7,124 nucleotides of DNA from Oscillospiraceae bacterium. GTDB taxonomy: Bacteria > Bacillota > Clostridia > Oscillospirales > Ruminococcaceae. Position 1 is the first letter of the stretch; every line of letters begins with the position of its first letter. The notes beneath the pieces were generated by a model. That model saw only the letters and a program-made list of their open reading frames with translations, made no database searches and had not been told where the DNA came from. The position numbers were made by a program, and so were the translations under genes. The DNA lies in NCBI GenBank assembly GCA_017472375.1, contig JAFUQL010000241.1, forward strand, positions 1 through 7,124, written 5' to 3'. Positions 1 through 5,473 of the stretch are shown piece after piece.

Positions 1-41
1 CCTCGCTTCGCTCGGCCACCTTCCCCCGGAGGGGGAAGGCT
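1..41. repeat. Partial REP-like palindromic unit, cut by the window edge
   Basis: A near-perfect hairpin sits at the right of this unit: CCTTCCCCC at 19-27 pairs with GGGGGAAGG at 31-39 around a 3-nt GGA loop. It is preceded by a GC-rich stretch containing GCTCGGCCA. A similar order (GCCA, then a C-rich/G-rich hairpin) appears in opposite orientation in the unit at 117-170, so the two may be inverted copies of one intergenic repeat family. The left end lies outside the window. The short CTTTTA after the stem means it could also act as a weak plus-strand terminator for an unseen upstream gene. Membership of a genome-wide family is inferred. Confidence 0.45.
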
Positions 42-116
42 TTTACTGTGACGGTTTTGACCTTCGCTTTTAACGTAACATCGTGGCAAAAACGACAAGC
101 AACACCGCCACAAAAA

Positions 117-170
117 GGCTGCCCCCACTTGTGGGGGGAGCTGGCACGCGTCAGCGTGACTGAGGGGGGC
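117..170. repeat. REP/MITE-like palindromic element
   Basis: Two hairpins lie side by side: CCCCCAC (122-128) with GTGGGGG (131-137), and CACGC (145-149) with GCGTG (154-158) around a GTCA loop. The ends GCCCCC (121-126) and GGGGGC (165-170) are inverted copies, so the whole element can also close on itself. The text GTGACTGAGGGGGGC resembles intergenic repeats that I recall from Faecalibacterium and relatives, but I cannot search for copies here. No transposase is present, so if mobile it would have to be moved in trans. An 81-codon reading frame passes through it (48-293), but it has no ribosome binding site and no protein-like character. Confidence 0.5.
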
Positions 171-252
171 ACCGTTGCGGCTTCTTTACTTTTAAGAATC
201 TCTCAAATTCAAATTTGTCCGTCTGCCCAAAAGACTCTATCCGAAAAGAATC
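171..252. other. AT-richer spacer without a recognisable gene
   Basis: Between the repeat unit and the terminator at 253-278 I see only AT-richer DNA with no ribosome binding site, convincing promoter or conserved RNA motif. It contains the small palindrome CAAATTTG, which I regard as incidental. Together with the repeats it accounts for the gene-free left end of the window. Confidence 0.4.
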
Positions 253-278
253 AGGCTCCACCCTTTCGGGCGGAGCCT
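245..278 (-). terminator. Rho-independent terminator of the small membrane protein gene
   Basis: AGGCTCC (253-259) pairs with GGAGCCT (272-278). After one A/C mismatch the stem continues with CCC (261-263) and GGG (268-270), closing a 4-nt loop. Read leftward on the minus strand the hairpin is followed by GATTCTTTTC, a T-rich tail. The position, 40 bp past the stop codon at 319, fits termination of the minus-strand gene 319-492. On the plus strand the tail is only TTGG, so it should work in one direction. Confidence 0.75.
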
Positions 279-318
279 TGGTCCATGCCGTGATCTGCGC
301 AGATCGATCCTGTCATTC

Positions 319-492
319 TCAGCGCTCGTTGCTGCCGATCCAGTAACACCCGGCGCCGATCACAGCCGCCAAAAACTCGATCGCCCTGAGATACATCTCA
401 TATCCATGCCAGCCAAGGATAGGACCGGACAGCAGGTAGATCCCTGCAAAGACAGCGACCGAAACGATCGCCCGTTTCATCGTGCGGTTCAT
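319..492 (-). CDS. Small two-helix membrane protein, function unknown
   Basis: A 57-residue protein beginning MNRTMKRAIV. I do not recognise the family. Two hydrophobic segments are evident, about residues 8-27 and 36-53, joined by a short loop with GWHGYEMYLR; the tail is SNER. The basic N-terminus (R3, K6, R7) suggests it stays cytosolic by the positive-inside rule, giving a hairpin topology. An upstream in-frame TTG would add seven residues, but that stretch is the ribosome binding site itself (GGAGG, 8 nt before the ATG at 492), so the ATG is chosen. A good promoter lies at 530-558 and a terminator at 245-278, so this is a complete monocistronic unit, which argues that it is a real gene. 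Codon use is ordinary for the window. Confidence 0.7.
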   Translation of the reverse strand: MNRTMKRAIVSVAVFAGIYLLSGPILGWHGYEMYLRAIEFLAAVIGAGCYWIGSNER

Positions 493-529
493 CACGCAAA
501 CCTCCTCCCCCAATGATCCACTTTTTTAC

Positions 530-558
530 ATTCTACAATATTTTGGAGCCGCTTTCAA
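530..558 (-). promoter_or_regulatory. SigA-type promoter for the 319-492 gene
   Basis: On the minus strand, TTGAAA (558-553) and TAGAAT (535-530) are separated by exactly 17 bp. The predicted start of transcription near 523 gives a leader of about 30 nt, which contains the strong GGAGG. The match and spacing are good for a vegetative promoter. Confidence 0.75.
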
Positions 559-598
559 CGCGCCATGGATCGACCGCCCTATGCGCTCCCCCCGTTTT

Positions 599-629
599 TT
601 GGCTGAACTCGCCCGTTTGAAATTATGAT
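599..629 (+). promoter_or_regulatory. Possible weak promoter for the 735-980 gene
   Basis: TATGAT (624-629) is a good -10 box, but the best -35 candidate, TTGGCT (599-604), is 19 bp away. No better pair is visible between 540 and 734. The leader would be about 100 nt and includes a dyad, TTTAC (675-679) and GTAAA (682-686), of unknown meaning. Low confidence. Confidence 0.3.
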
Positions 630-734
630 AGGTCACCCGCCCGCGGGATGCAATAAAATCGCCGGTCGTCTCGTTTTACTTGTAAACAAAGGGCCGCGCG
701 GTCCTGCGCTGCCCGCAAAAAGGAGGTCTCACCC

Positions 735-980
735 ATGATCCTCTCCTCGTTCAGCTCCGTCCTCGACCTGCTGCTCACCCCCGCCGCGGCGGTCATCGCC
801 CTGCTGCTGGCTGTGCTGTGCGCCCTGCTGCTGCGGGGCGGGCGGCTCTGGCTCTCCGGCGGCAAAAAGGCCGCCCTCTCCATCCTGCTGGGGGGCTGCA
901 TAATGTATCTCGTATTCCTCATCGCGCTGGTGTTTCTGTTCGACAGCGCACCGCCTGCTCCGCCCACGCCCCTGCCCTGA
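735..980 (+). CDS. Small membrane protein with proline-rich tail, function unknown
   Basis: An 81-residue protein that I do not recognise. Residues 13-34 are a leucine/alanine-rich membrane segment, followed by a basic glycine-rich loop (RGGRLWLSGGKKAA). Residues 46-69 form a second membrane segment, and the C-terminus is a short proline-rich tail (SAPPAPPTPLP). The loop charge suggests that the loop faces the cytoplasm and both ends lie outside. The start is fixed by AGGAGG (721-726), 8 nt before the ATG. It stands alone, with the strong bidirectional terminator at 1002-1040 directly downstream. The low-complexity leucine/alanine composition partly reflects GC-rich codons, but the ribosome binding site, start and terminator together support a real gene. 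No signal-peptidase site is obvious. Confidence 0.7.
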   Translation: MILSSFSSVLDLLLTPAAAVIALLLAVLCALLLRGGRLWLSGGKKAALSILLGGCIMYLVFLIALVFLFDSAPPAPPTPLP

Positions 981-1001
981 GCCGGCTTTTCCAAACCAGA
1001 C

Positions 1002-1040
1002 AAAACGCACCCGGGACAAGCTTCGTCCCGGGTGCGTTTT
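1002..1040. terminator. Bidirectional Rho-independent terminator
   Basis: A perfect 16-bp inverted repeat: AAAACGCACCCGGGAC (1002-1017) and GTCCCGGGTGCGTTTT (1025-1040), with a 7-nt loop. The A4 and T4 ends make a U tract in both directions. It sits 21 bp after the stop of the plus-strand gene 735-980 and 33 bp beyond the end of the convergent gdpP, so it can serve both. Confidence 0.9.
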
Positions 1041-1073
1041 ATCGGGTGTACGGATCGGCCTCGAGCGCCCCGG

Positions 1074-3065
1074 TCAGTCCTCCTGCACCCGAGCCGCGCC
1101 CTTTTTCAGGGCCTGTGCCGTGCGGAACTCCCGAATGGCATCCTTGATCATACGGCGGGCGGTCTCGTGATCCACGTCCTTGAGCTGGGCGCCGGCCATG
1201 GTCAGGTGGCCGCCGCCGCCCAGGGCCTCCAGAATGACCTGCACGTTCACCGCGCCCATGCTGCGGGCGGAGATGTTCACGCCGCCGTTCTTCTCCACCG
1301 CCACAAAGCTGGCCTCGACCCCCTCGATGGTGAGCAGGTCGTTGGCGGCCTGGGGCACCGCCACCAGCGCCTTGGGCGGCAGCTCGGCGGCCACCGCCAC
1401 CGCACAGCCCATGTAGATCTCGGCGCACTCCACAAGGCCGGCCTTGGCCGTGTACTCCTCCAGGCTGGTGGAGAACATGCTCTTGACCTCCTCAGTGCGG
1501 GCGCCCATGCGGCGCAGCCAGGCGGCCGCCTCAAAGGTGCGCACGCCGGTGTGCAGGGCAAAGTTGCGGGTGTCCAGCATGATGCCCGCCAGCAGAGCTT
1601 CGGCTTCCAGCTGGGTGGGCTTGTCCCCCTTTTCGCCGGTGTACTGCAGCAGTTCGCTCACCAGTTCACAGGCCGAGGAGGCATAGGTCTCCTGATACCA
1701 CACGGCGGCGTTCTCAATGGCACCCACCGCCCGGCGGTGGTGGTCGATGACCGCCACCCGGCTGCACTGCTGGTACAGCTCCCGGCTCTCCAGCATATGC
1801 ACCAGGCAGGTGTCCACCACCACCAGCAGGGTCTTTTCGTTCACAGCCTCCCGGGCCAGATCCGGGTCAATGAAGCTGTCCCCCAGGCCGGCGTCCTCAA
1901 AGCGCTGGATCAACCCCGGTGCCAGCGTGGCATTTTTGCGGATGGCCACCGCCGCGGGCACGTCGTAGATGTGGCAGATGCGCAGCACACCCAGAGCGGC
2001 GCCCACGCTGTCCAGATCGCTCATGCGGTGGCCCATGATCAGCACGCTGTCGCTCTCCCGGATCATATTGGTCAGGGCGGCGGCCACCATGCGGCTGCGC
2101 ACCTTGCTGTGCTTCTCGATGCTGCGGGACACACCGCCGTAGAACTCGAAGCCCTCCTCGGTCTTGATGGCAGCCTGGTCACCGCCCCGGCCCAGCGCCA
2201 TATCCAGGCTCTGGCGGGCGCGCTGCTGGCACTCGGCCAGCGTACCGCCCCGGCCCACGCCGATGGACAGGGTCAGGCCCACGTTCTCATCCAGCACACG
2301 CATCTTGTCCAGAATGTCGAACTTACCGGCGATCATCTCGGTCAGGTGCCGCTCCTCCACCACCGCCACATAGCGGGTGCTGGCCACCCGGCGCAGAAAG
2401 CCGGTGGTGCGGCCGATGTAATTCTCCAGCAGCAGGTTCACACCCTCCAGCAAGCGCGCCCGCTGGGATTCCTTCAGGTTCTCCATCAAAAAGTCCGAAC
2501 CGTCCACCTGGAAGATCATGTACACAGGGCGGGTGGCGTAATACTCCGCCGCCTCCTCGCTCAGCCGGGTGATGTCCACCAGCCACACGATGGTCAGCTC
2601 CTCGCTGCGCTTCACGCTGGAGGCATACACCCGCCAGCGGCGGCCCTGCCGCTCCAGCTCCTGGCCGCCCGTCTGCCGGCAGGTGTGTATCTCAAGGCCG
2701 GGCAGCACCCGGCTCACCGGCTGCAGCACATAGTCGTGGGAGCACATCAATTCCTCTTTGAATGCCTCGTTGTACCACAGCACCGTCTTGCCGCCCAGCA
2801 GCATGGCAGGGGTGGGCATGCCGGCCAGGCTGTACTGCACCTCGCTGCCCTCAAACGCCCCGCCGGACAGGCAATGGGTGATGAGCGAGCGCAGCCGCAC
2901 ACCCCACAGCACCAGCAGCACTGCCACAAGAATGGCAAGCGCCAGCACCGCCAGCAGCAGAATGGGTCTTTGAAGGGCCACCACGACCCCCAGCGCCAGC
3001 GAGGTCACCGCCAGCACGATCAACAGGATCTCAAGTTCGCCTCTCGGCTTCGGATCGGAATTCAT
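1074..3065 (-). CDS. gdpP: Cyclic-di-AMP phosphodiesterase GdpP (DHH/DHHA1 family)
   Basis: A 663-residue membrane-bound phosphodiesterase expected to hydrolyse c-di-AMP to 5'-pApA, which affects potassium and osmotic balance, wall stress and beta-lactam tolerance (known for Bacillus and Staphylococcus homologues). Two membrane helices lie at about 11-31 and 35-56. A PAS-like region (about 80-170) and a degenerate GGDEF domain (about 180-310, with GRGGDQ at 292-297 typical of GdpP) follow. The DHH domain has GHRMSDLDS (345-353: H346, D350, D352), VVVDT (D418), DHH (441-443) and AGIMLDT (D498). DHHA1 ends with GGGGH (616-620). All expected metal ligands are present, so it should be active. Length matches the family (about 660). 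AGGAGG (3082-3077) is 11 nt before the ATG, a slightly long spacing. It follows rnjA by 75 bp, and a terminator-like hairpin lies between them. No separate promoter was found. Confidence 0.95.
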   Translation of the reverse strand: MNSDPKPRGELEILLIVLAVTSLALGVVVALQRPILLLAVLALAILVAVLLVLWGVRLRSLITHCLSGGAFEGSEVQYSLAGMPTPAMLLGGKTVLWYNEAFKEELMCSHDYVLQPVSRVLPGLEIHTCRQTGGQELERQGRRWRVYASSVKRSEELTIVWLVDITRLSEEAAEYYATRPVYMIFQVDGSDFLMENLKESQRARLLEGVNLLLENYIGRTTGFLRRVASTRYVAVVEERHLTEMIAGKFDILDKMRVLDENVGLTLSIGVGRGGTLAECQQRARQSLDMALGRGGDQAAIKTEEGFEFYGGVSRSIEKHSKVRSRMVAAALTNMIRESDSVLIMGHRMSDLDSVGAALGVLRICHIYDVPAAVAIRKNATLAPGLIQRFEDAGLGDSFIDPDLAREAVNEKTLLVVVDTCLVHMLESRELYQQCSRVAVIDHHRRAVGAIENAAVWYQETYASSACELVSELLQYTGEKGDKPTQLEAEALLAGIMLDTRNFALHTGVRTFEAAAWLRRMGARTEEVKSMFSTSLEEYTAKAGLVECAEIYMGCAVAVAAELPPKALVAVPQAANDLLTIEGVEASFVAVEKNGGVNISARSMGAVNVQVILEALGGGGHLTMAGAQLKDVDHETARRMIKDAIREFRTAQALKKGAARVQED

Positions 3066-3087
3066 AAACGTCCGCGCCTCCTTTTAT

Positions 3088-3123
3088 GAAAAATCGGCCG
3101 GCCCCGCGCGGGGACCGGCCGAT
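3088..3123 (-). terminator. Terminator-like hairpin between rnjA and gdpP
   Basis: ATCGGCCGG (3093-3101) pairs with CCGGCCGAT (3115-3123), continued by CCCC (3102-3105) with GGGG (3110-3113). There is one bulged A and a GCGC loop. On the minus strand the stem runs into TTTTT (3093-3089), so it is a canonical terminator for rnjA. The gdpP ribosome binding site begins six bases later. On the plus strand no T run follows. Confidence 0.8.
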
Positions 3124-3140
3124 GCCTGTGCATAAAACGG

Positions 3141-4922
3141 TCAGACCTCCATCAGGATGGGGAGGATCATGGGGTTGCGCTTGGTCTTACGGTAAATATA
3201 AGAGGAGAGGGCCTCCCGCACGCGGGTCTTGACGCTGTTCCAGTCGCGCACATGCTCGGCGGTACAGCGGTCGAAGGTCTGCTCCACCAGATGGCGGGCG
3301 CCCTCCATCAGCTCCTCGCTCTCGCGCACATAGACGAAGCCGCGGCTCACCAGGTCGGGGCCGGCCAGCACACGGCCGGTGGAGGCCTCCACCGTGGCCA
3401 CCACGATCACCAGGCCGTCCTCGCTCAGGTGGCGGCGGTCCCGCAGGACCACGTTGCCCACGTCGCCCACGCCCAGGCCGTCCACCATCACGCTGCCGGC
3501 GGTCACCGACTCGCCGATGCTCAGGCCATCCTTCGAGACGAACAGGCACTCGCCGTTCTGGCCGATGTGGATGTTCTTGGGCTGCATCCCCAGCCGCAGG
3601 GCAGTCTCGGCGTGGCGCTTCAGGTGCTTGTATTCGCCGTGTACCGGCATAAAGTACTTGGGCCGGGCCAGGGTCAGCATCAGCTTCTGCTCCTCCTGGC
3701 AGGCATGGCCGGAGACGTGCACGTCGTACATGCTCTCGTAAATGACCTCGGCGCCCAGATGCAGCAGAACATTGACCACCTTGGTGACTATCTTCTCATT
3801 GCCCGGAATGGGATTGGCCGAGATGATGATGAAGTCGCCGGGGCCCACCCGCACGTTGCGGTGGCTGGCGCTGGCCATCCGGGACAGGGCGCTCAGCGCC
3901 TCGCCCTGGCTGCCGGTGGTGATGAGCACCACCTGATCAGGCGGATACTTGTTGATCTCCTCGATGTCGATGAGGACCCCCTCGGGGGCGTGCAGGTAGC
4001 CCAACTCCATGGCCATCTGGGTGTTGCCCACCATGCTGCGGCCGTTCACCGCCACCTTGCGCCCGTTTTCCACCGCCAGGTCGATGATCTGCTGGATGCG
4101 GTAGATGTTGGAGGCAAAGGTGGCCACGATGATCCGCTTGCGGTCTGCCTGGCGGAACAGGCTGCCGATGCCGGCGGCGACCTTCTGCTCGGTGGCGGTG
4201 TAGCCGGGCCGCTCCGAGTTGGTGGAATCGCTGAGCATCAGAAGCACGCCCTTGTGCCCGTACTCGGCGATGGTGGCCAGATCGGTGGGATCGTCCGACA
4301 GGGGGGTGTAGTCGATCTTGAAGTCGCCGGTCTGCAGGATCACGCCGGCGGGGCACTCGATGGCAAAGCCCACCGAGTCGGGAATAGAATGGTTCACATG
4401 GATGGGCTCCACCGTGAAGCAGCCCAGATGGAACTTCTCCTTGGGGGCGATCTCGATCAGGCGGGTGCTGCCCACCAGGTTGTGTTCCTCCAGCTTGTTC
4501 TTGATCAGGCCGATGGCCAGGCGGGTGGCGTAGATGGGCAGGTTGATCTGCTTGAGCAGGTAGGGCAGCGCACCGATGTGGTCCTCGTGGCCGTGGGTGA
4601 TGACCACGCCGCGGATGCGGTCCTTGTTCTGCACCAGATAAGTGAAGTCGGGGATGACCAGGTCGATGCCGTACATATCGCTGTCCGGGAAGACCAGGCC
4701 GCAGTCCACCACGATCATATCATCCTGGCACTCATATACGGTGATGTTCTTGCCCACCTCGTTCAGGCCGCCCAGCGGGATGACCTTCACGGGGATGGCC
4801 GGCTCCTGCGCCTTGACCTGAGCCTTGGGTTTGCGGGTGTAAAAGGGCTTGCGGCGGCGGGCGGGCGCCTGGCCCTCCGCAGCCCGGCGGGGCTGCCGGC
4901 CCTGATTCTGATATTCTGCCAT
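3141..4922 (-). CDS. rnjA: Ribonuclease J (5'-3' exo/endoribonuclease)
   Basis: A 593-residue beta-CASP metallo-beta-lactamase ribonuclease, the central mRNA-decay and rRNA-processing enzyme of many Firmicutes, which acts from 5' monophosphate ends. The zinc motif THGHEDH has H110, H112, D114 and H115. Further ligands are H178 (VNHSIPD), D200 (TGDFKID) and H428 (PVHGEY). The beta-CASP region includes DSTNSERPG (232-240), ATFASN, NGRSMVGN, TTGSQGEA and DVHVSGHA (400-407). The C-terminal domain (about 480-593) is present. Residues 1-43 form a basic, Q/R/K/P-rich, probably disordered extension before the core starts at VKVIPLGGLNEVGKN. The ATG at 4922 is chosen because GGAGG lies 6 nt upstream; an in-frame start 24 codons earlier has no such site. 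The rnjA versus rnjB choice cannot be made from one copy. The leader is unusually long (about 396 nt). Confidence 0.96.
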   Translation of the reverse strand: MAEYQNQGRQPRRAAEGQAPARRRKPFYTRKPKAQVKAQEPAIPVKVIPLGGLNEVGKNITVYECQDDMIVVDCGLVFPDSDMYGIDLVIPDFTYLVQNKDRIRGVVITHGHEDHIGALPYLLKQINLPIYATRLAIGLIKNKLEEHNLVGSTRLIEIAPKEKFHLGCFTVEPIHVNHSIPDSVGFAIECPAGVILQTGDFKIDYTPLSDDPTDLATIAEYGHKGVLLMLSDSTNSERPGYTATEQKVAAGIGSLFRQADRKRIIVATFASNIYRIQQIIDLAVENGRKVAVNGRSMVGNTQMAMELGYLHAPEGVLIDIEEINKYPPDQVVLITTGSQGEALSALSRMASASHRNVRVGPGDFIIISANPIPGNEKIVTKVVNVLLHLGAEVIYESMYDVHVSGHACQEEQKLMLTLARPKYFMPVHGEYKHLKRHAETALRLGMQPKNIHIGQNGECLFVSKDGLSIGESVTAGSVMVDGLGVGDVGNVVLRDRRHLSEDGLVIVVATVEASTGRVLAGPDLVSRGFVYVRESEELMEGARHLVEQTFDRCTAEHVRDWNSVKTRVREALSSYIYRKTKRNPMILPILMEV

Positions 4923-5020
4923 TTGTATCCTCCAAATGATCCGGGGCAGCACAGGGGATGAGGCCGAACCACCTGCGCCCCCTCTGCCCCTCAAAATGTC
5001 GTTTTGTTGCGTTCCGTTTC

Positions 5021-5043
5021 AAAAAGTACAGCTCCAAAGCTGT
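5021..5043 (-). promoter_or_regulatory. Terminator-like hairpin inside the rnjA leader (candidate attenuator)
   Basis: On the minus strand ACAGCT (5043-5038), loop TTGG, AGCTGT (5033-5028), then AC and TTTTT (5025-5021). A 6-bp stem with U5 is a modest intrinsic terminator. It lies about 100 nt upstream of the rnjA start codon and about 275 nt downstream of the predicted transcription start. Its 3' arm could instead pair with another ACAGCT at 5087-5082, inside the three-way junction. It may stop leader transcripts or be the 3' end of a separate small RNA. Confidence 0.45.
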
Positions 5044-5065
5044 TTTGCCATGTGCAGCGAATGAC

Positions 5066-5120
5066 CCCGTTTTCCCGCCGCAGCTGTGCTGCCGGGCGGG
5101 GGCCTGCCCCCAAAAACGGG
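5066..5120 (-). promoter_or_regulatory. Compact three-way junction in the rnjA leader
   Basis: The closing helix is CCCGTTTT with AAAACGGG (plus-strand 5066-5073 and 5113-5120). Inside it are two hairpins. The first, 5074-5096, has CCCG/CGGG, a 2-nt bulge, then GCAGC/GCTGC with a 3-nt loop. The second, 5098-5111, has GGGGG/CCCCC with a 4-nt loop. Only 0, 1 and 1 nt join the helices, so nearly every base is paired. I do not recognise a named riboswitch class. The fold was found by eye. Confidence 0.45.
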
Positions 5121-5145
5121 TAAATTTTATACGGAAAACAAGCCC

Positions 5146-5235
5146 GCTGCAGTTTCCCCGTCCACCGGGCGCTGCTGTGGGCACTGTGGCATCGGCTGCG
5201 GCAGGCCAAAGCAGGGCCCGAAGAAAACAAGCAGC
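5146..5235 (-). promoter_or_regulatory. Long imperfect hairpin in the rnjA leader
   Basis: Read as minus-strand RNA, GCUGC (5235-5231) pairs with GCAGC (5150-5146), and GUUUUC (5228-5223) pairs with GGAAAC (5157-5152) using one U-G pair. The 15-position arm 5220-5206 pairs with 5180-5166 with two single mismatches. The apical loop is 25 nt (5181-5205). The U-G pair would be a C-A mismatch on the other strand, a slight hint that minus-strand RNA is the functional molecule. A farther pairing of TGTACGG (5307-5301) with CCGTATA (5134-5128) could close the whole 5' half of the leader. Confidence 0.4.
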
Positions 5236-5324
5236 CATTCAAGATCAATTGGGCACATGGAGTCCATCTGTTCAATGCGACCCCGGCCCGAAAAGACAAA
5301 CCGTACACGTCATTCGATGGTTTT

Positions 5325-5354
5325 ATTATACGGCCCTCCGGCTTTGCTTGTCAA
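5325..5354 (-). promoter_or_regulatory. Consensus SigA promoter for the rnjA leader
   Basis: On the minus strand TTGACA (5354-5349) and TATAAT (5330-5325) are both perfect consensus hexamers, 18 bp apart. Transcription should start near 5318, giving an untranslated leader of about 396 nt before rnjA. A second -10-like sequence (TATAAA, near 5131-5126) lacks a -35 partner. No stronger promoter is visible closer to rnjA. Confidence 0.8.
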
Positions 5355-5370
5355 TGAGTTTTGGCAGGCT

Positions 5371-5392
5371 GCCGCCTCCGCAAACAGGCGGC
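5371..5392. promoter_or_regulatory. Inverted repeat between divergent promoters (candidate operator)
   Basis: GCCGCCT (5371-5377) and AGGCGGC (5386-5392) form a perfect 7-bp dyad with an 8-bp centre. It lies 8 bp before the rnhA -35 box and 16 bp before the rnjA -35 box, a position from which one bound protein could affect both genes. It may also be chance in GC-rich DNA. Confidence 0.3.
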
Positions 5393-5400
5393 GATGCCCC

Positions 5401-5429
5401 TTGCCCGCCGGGGCGCGGGCGGGTATAAT
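5401..5429 (+). promoter_or_regulatory. SigA-type promoter for rnhA
   Basis: TTGCCC (5401-5406), 17 bp, then a perfect TATAAT (5424-5429). Transcription should begin near 5436, leaving a leader of about 37 nt that carries the rnhA ribosome binding site. Confidence 0.8.
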
Positions 5430-5473
5430 AGCACTGTATCGAACCAAGAATCAGAAAAAGACGGAGTATCACC

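Noticed and set aside
48..293. 81-codon open frame across the repeat units
   Set aside because: No ribosome binding site; it runs through palindromic repeats and the terminator of the neighbouring gene.
1032..3089. 685-codon open frame on the plus strand, opposite gdpP
   Set aside because: It is antisense to a clear, fully conserved gdpP, has a His/Gln/Ala-rich composition typical of the complement of GC-rich codons, and has no ribosome binding site or domain.
3252..4961. 569-codon open frame on the plus strand, opposite rnjA
   Set aside because: It is the same codon-bias effect on the antisense of a well-supported RNase J; Val/Asp/His-rich nonsense without motifs.
4923..4994. 24-residue upstream extension of RNase J
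   Set aside because: The ATG at 4922 has GGAGG at ideal spacing; the extension would contain that site and shows no family similarity.
4991..5308. 105-codon minus-strand frame inside the rnjA leader
   Set aside because: It begins at a non-ATG codon without a ribosome binding site, has no protein-like pattern, and overlaps strong RNA structure; a leader peptide cannot be fully excluded.
5128..5318. 6S RNA, SRP RNA, tmRNA or RNase P RNA
   Set aside because: I see none of the conserved motifs of SRP RNA, tmRNA or RNase P, and the asymmetric bubble does not fit 6S well; left as an unclassified leader.
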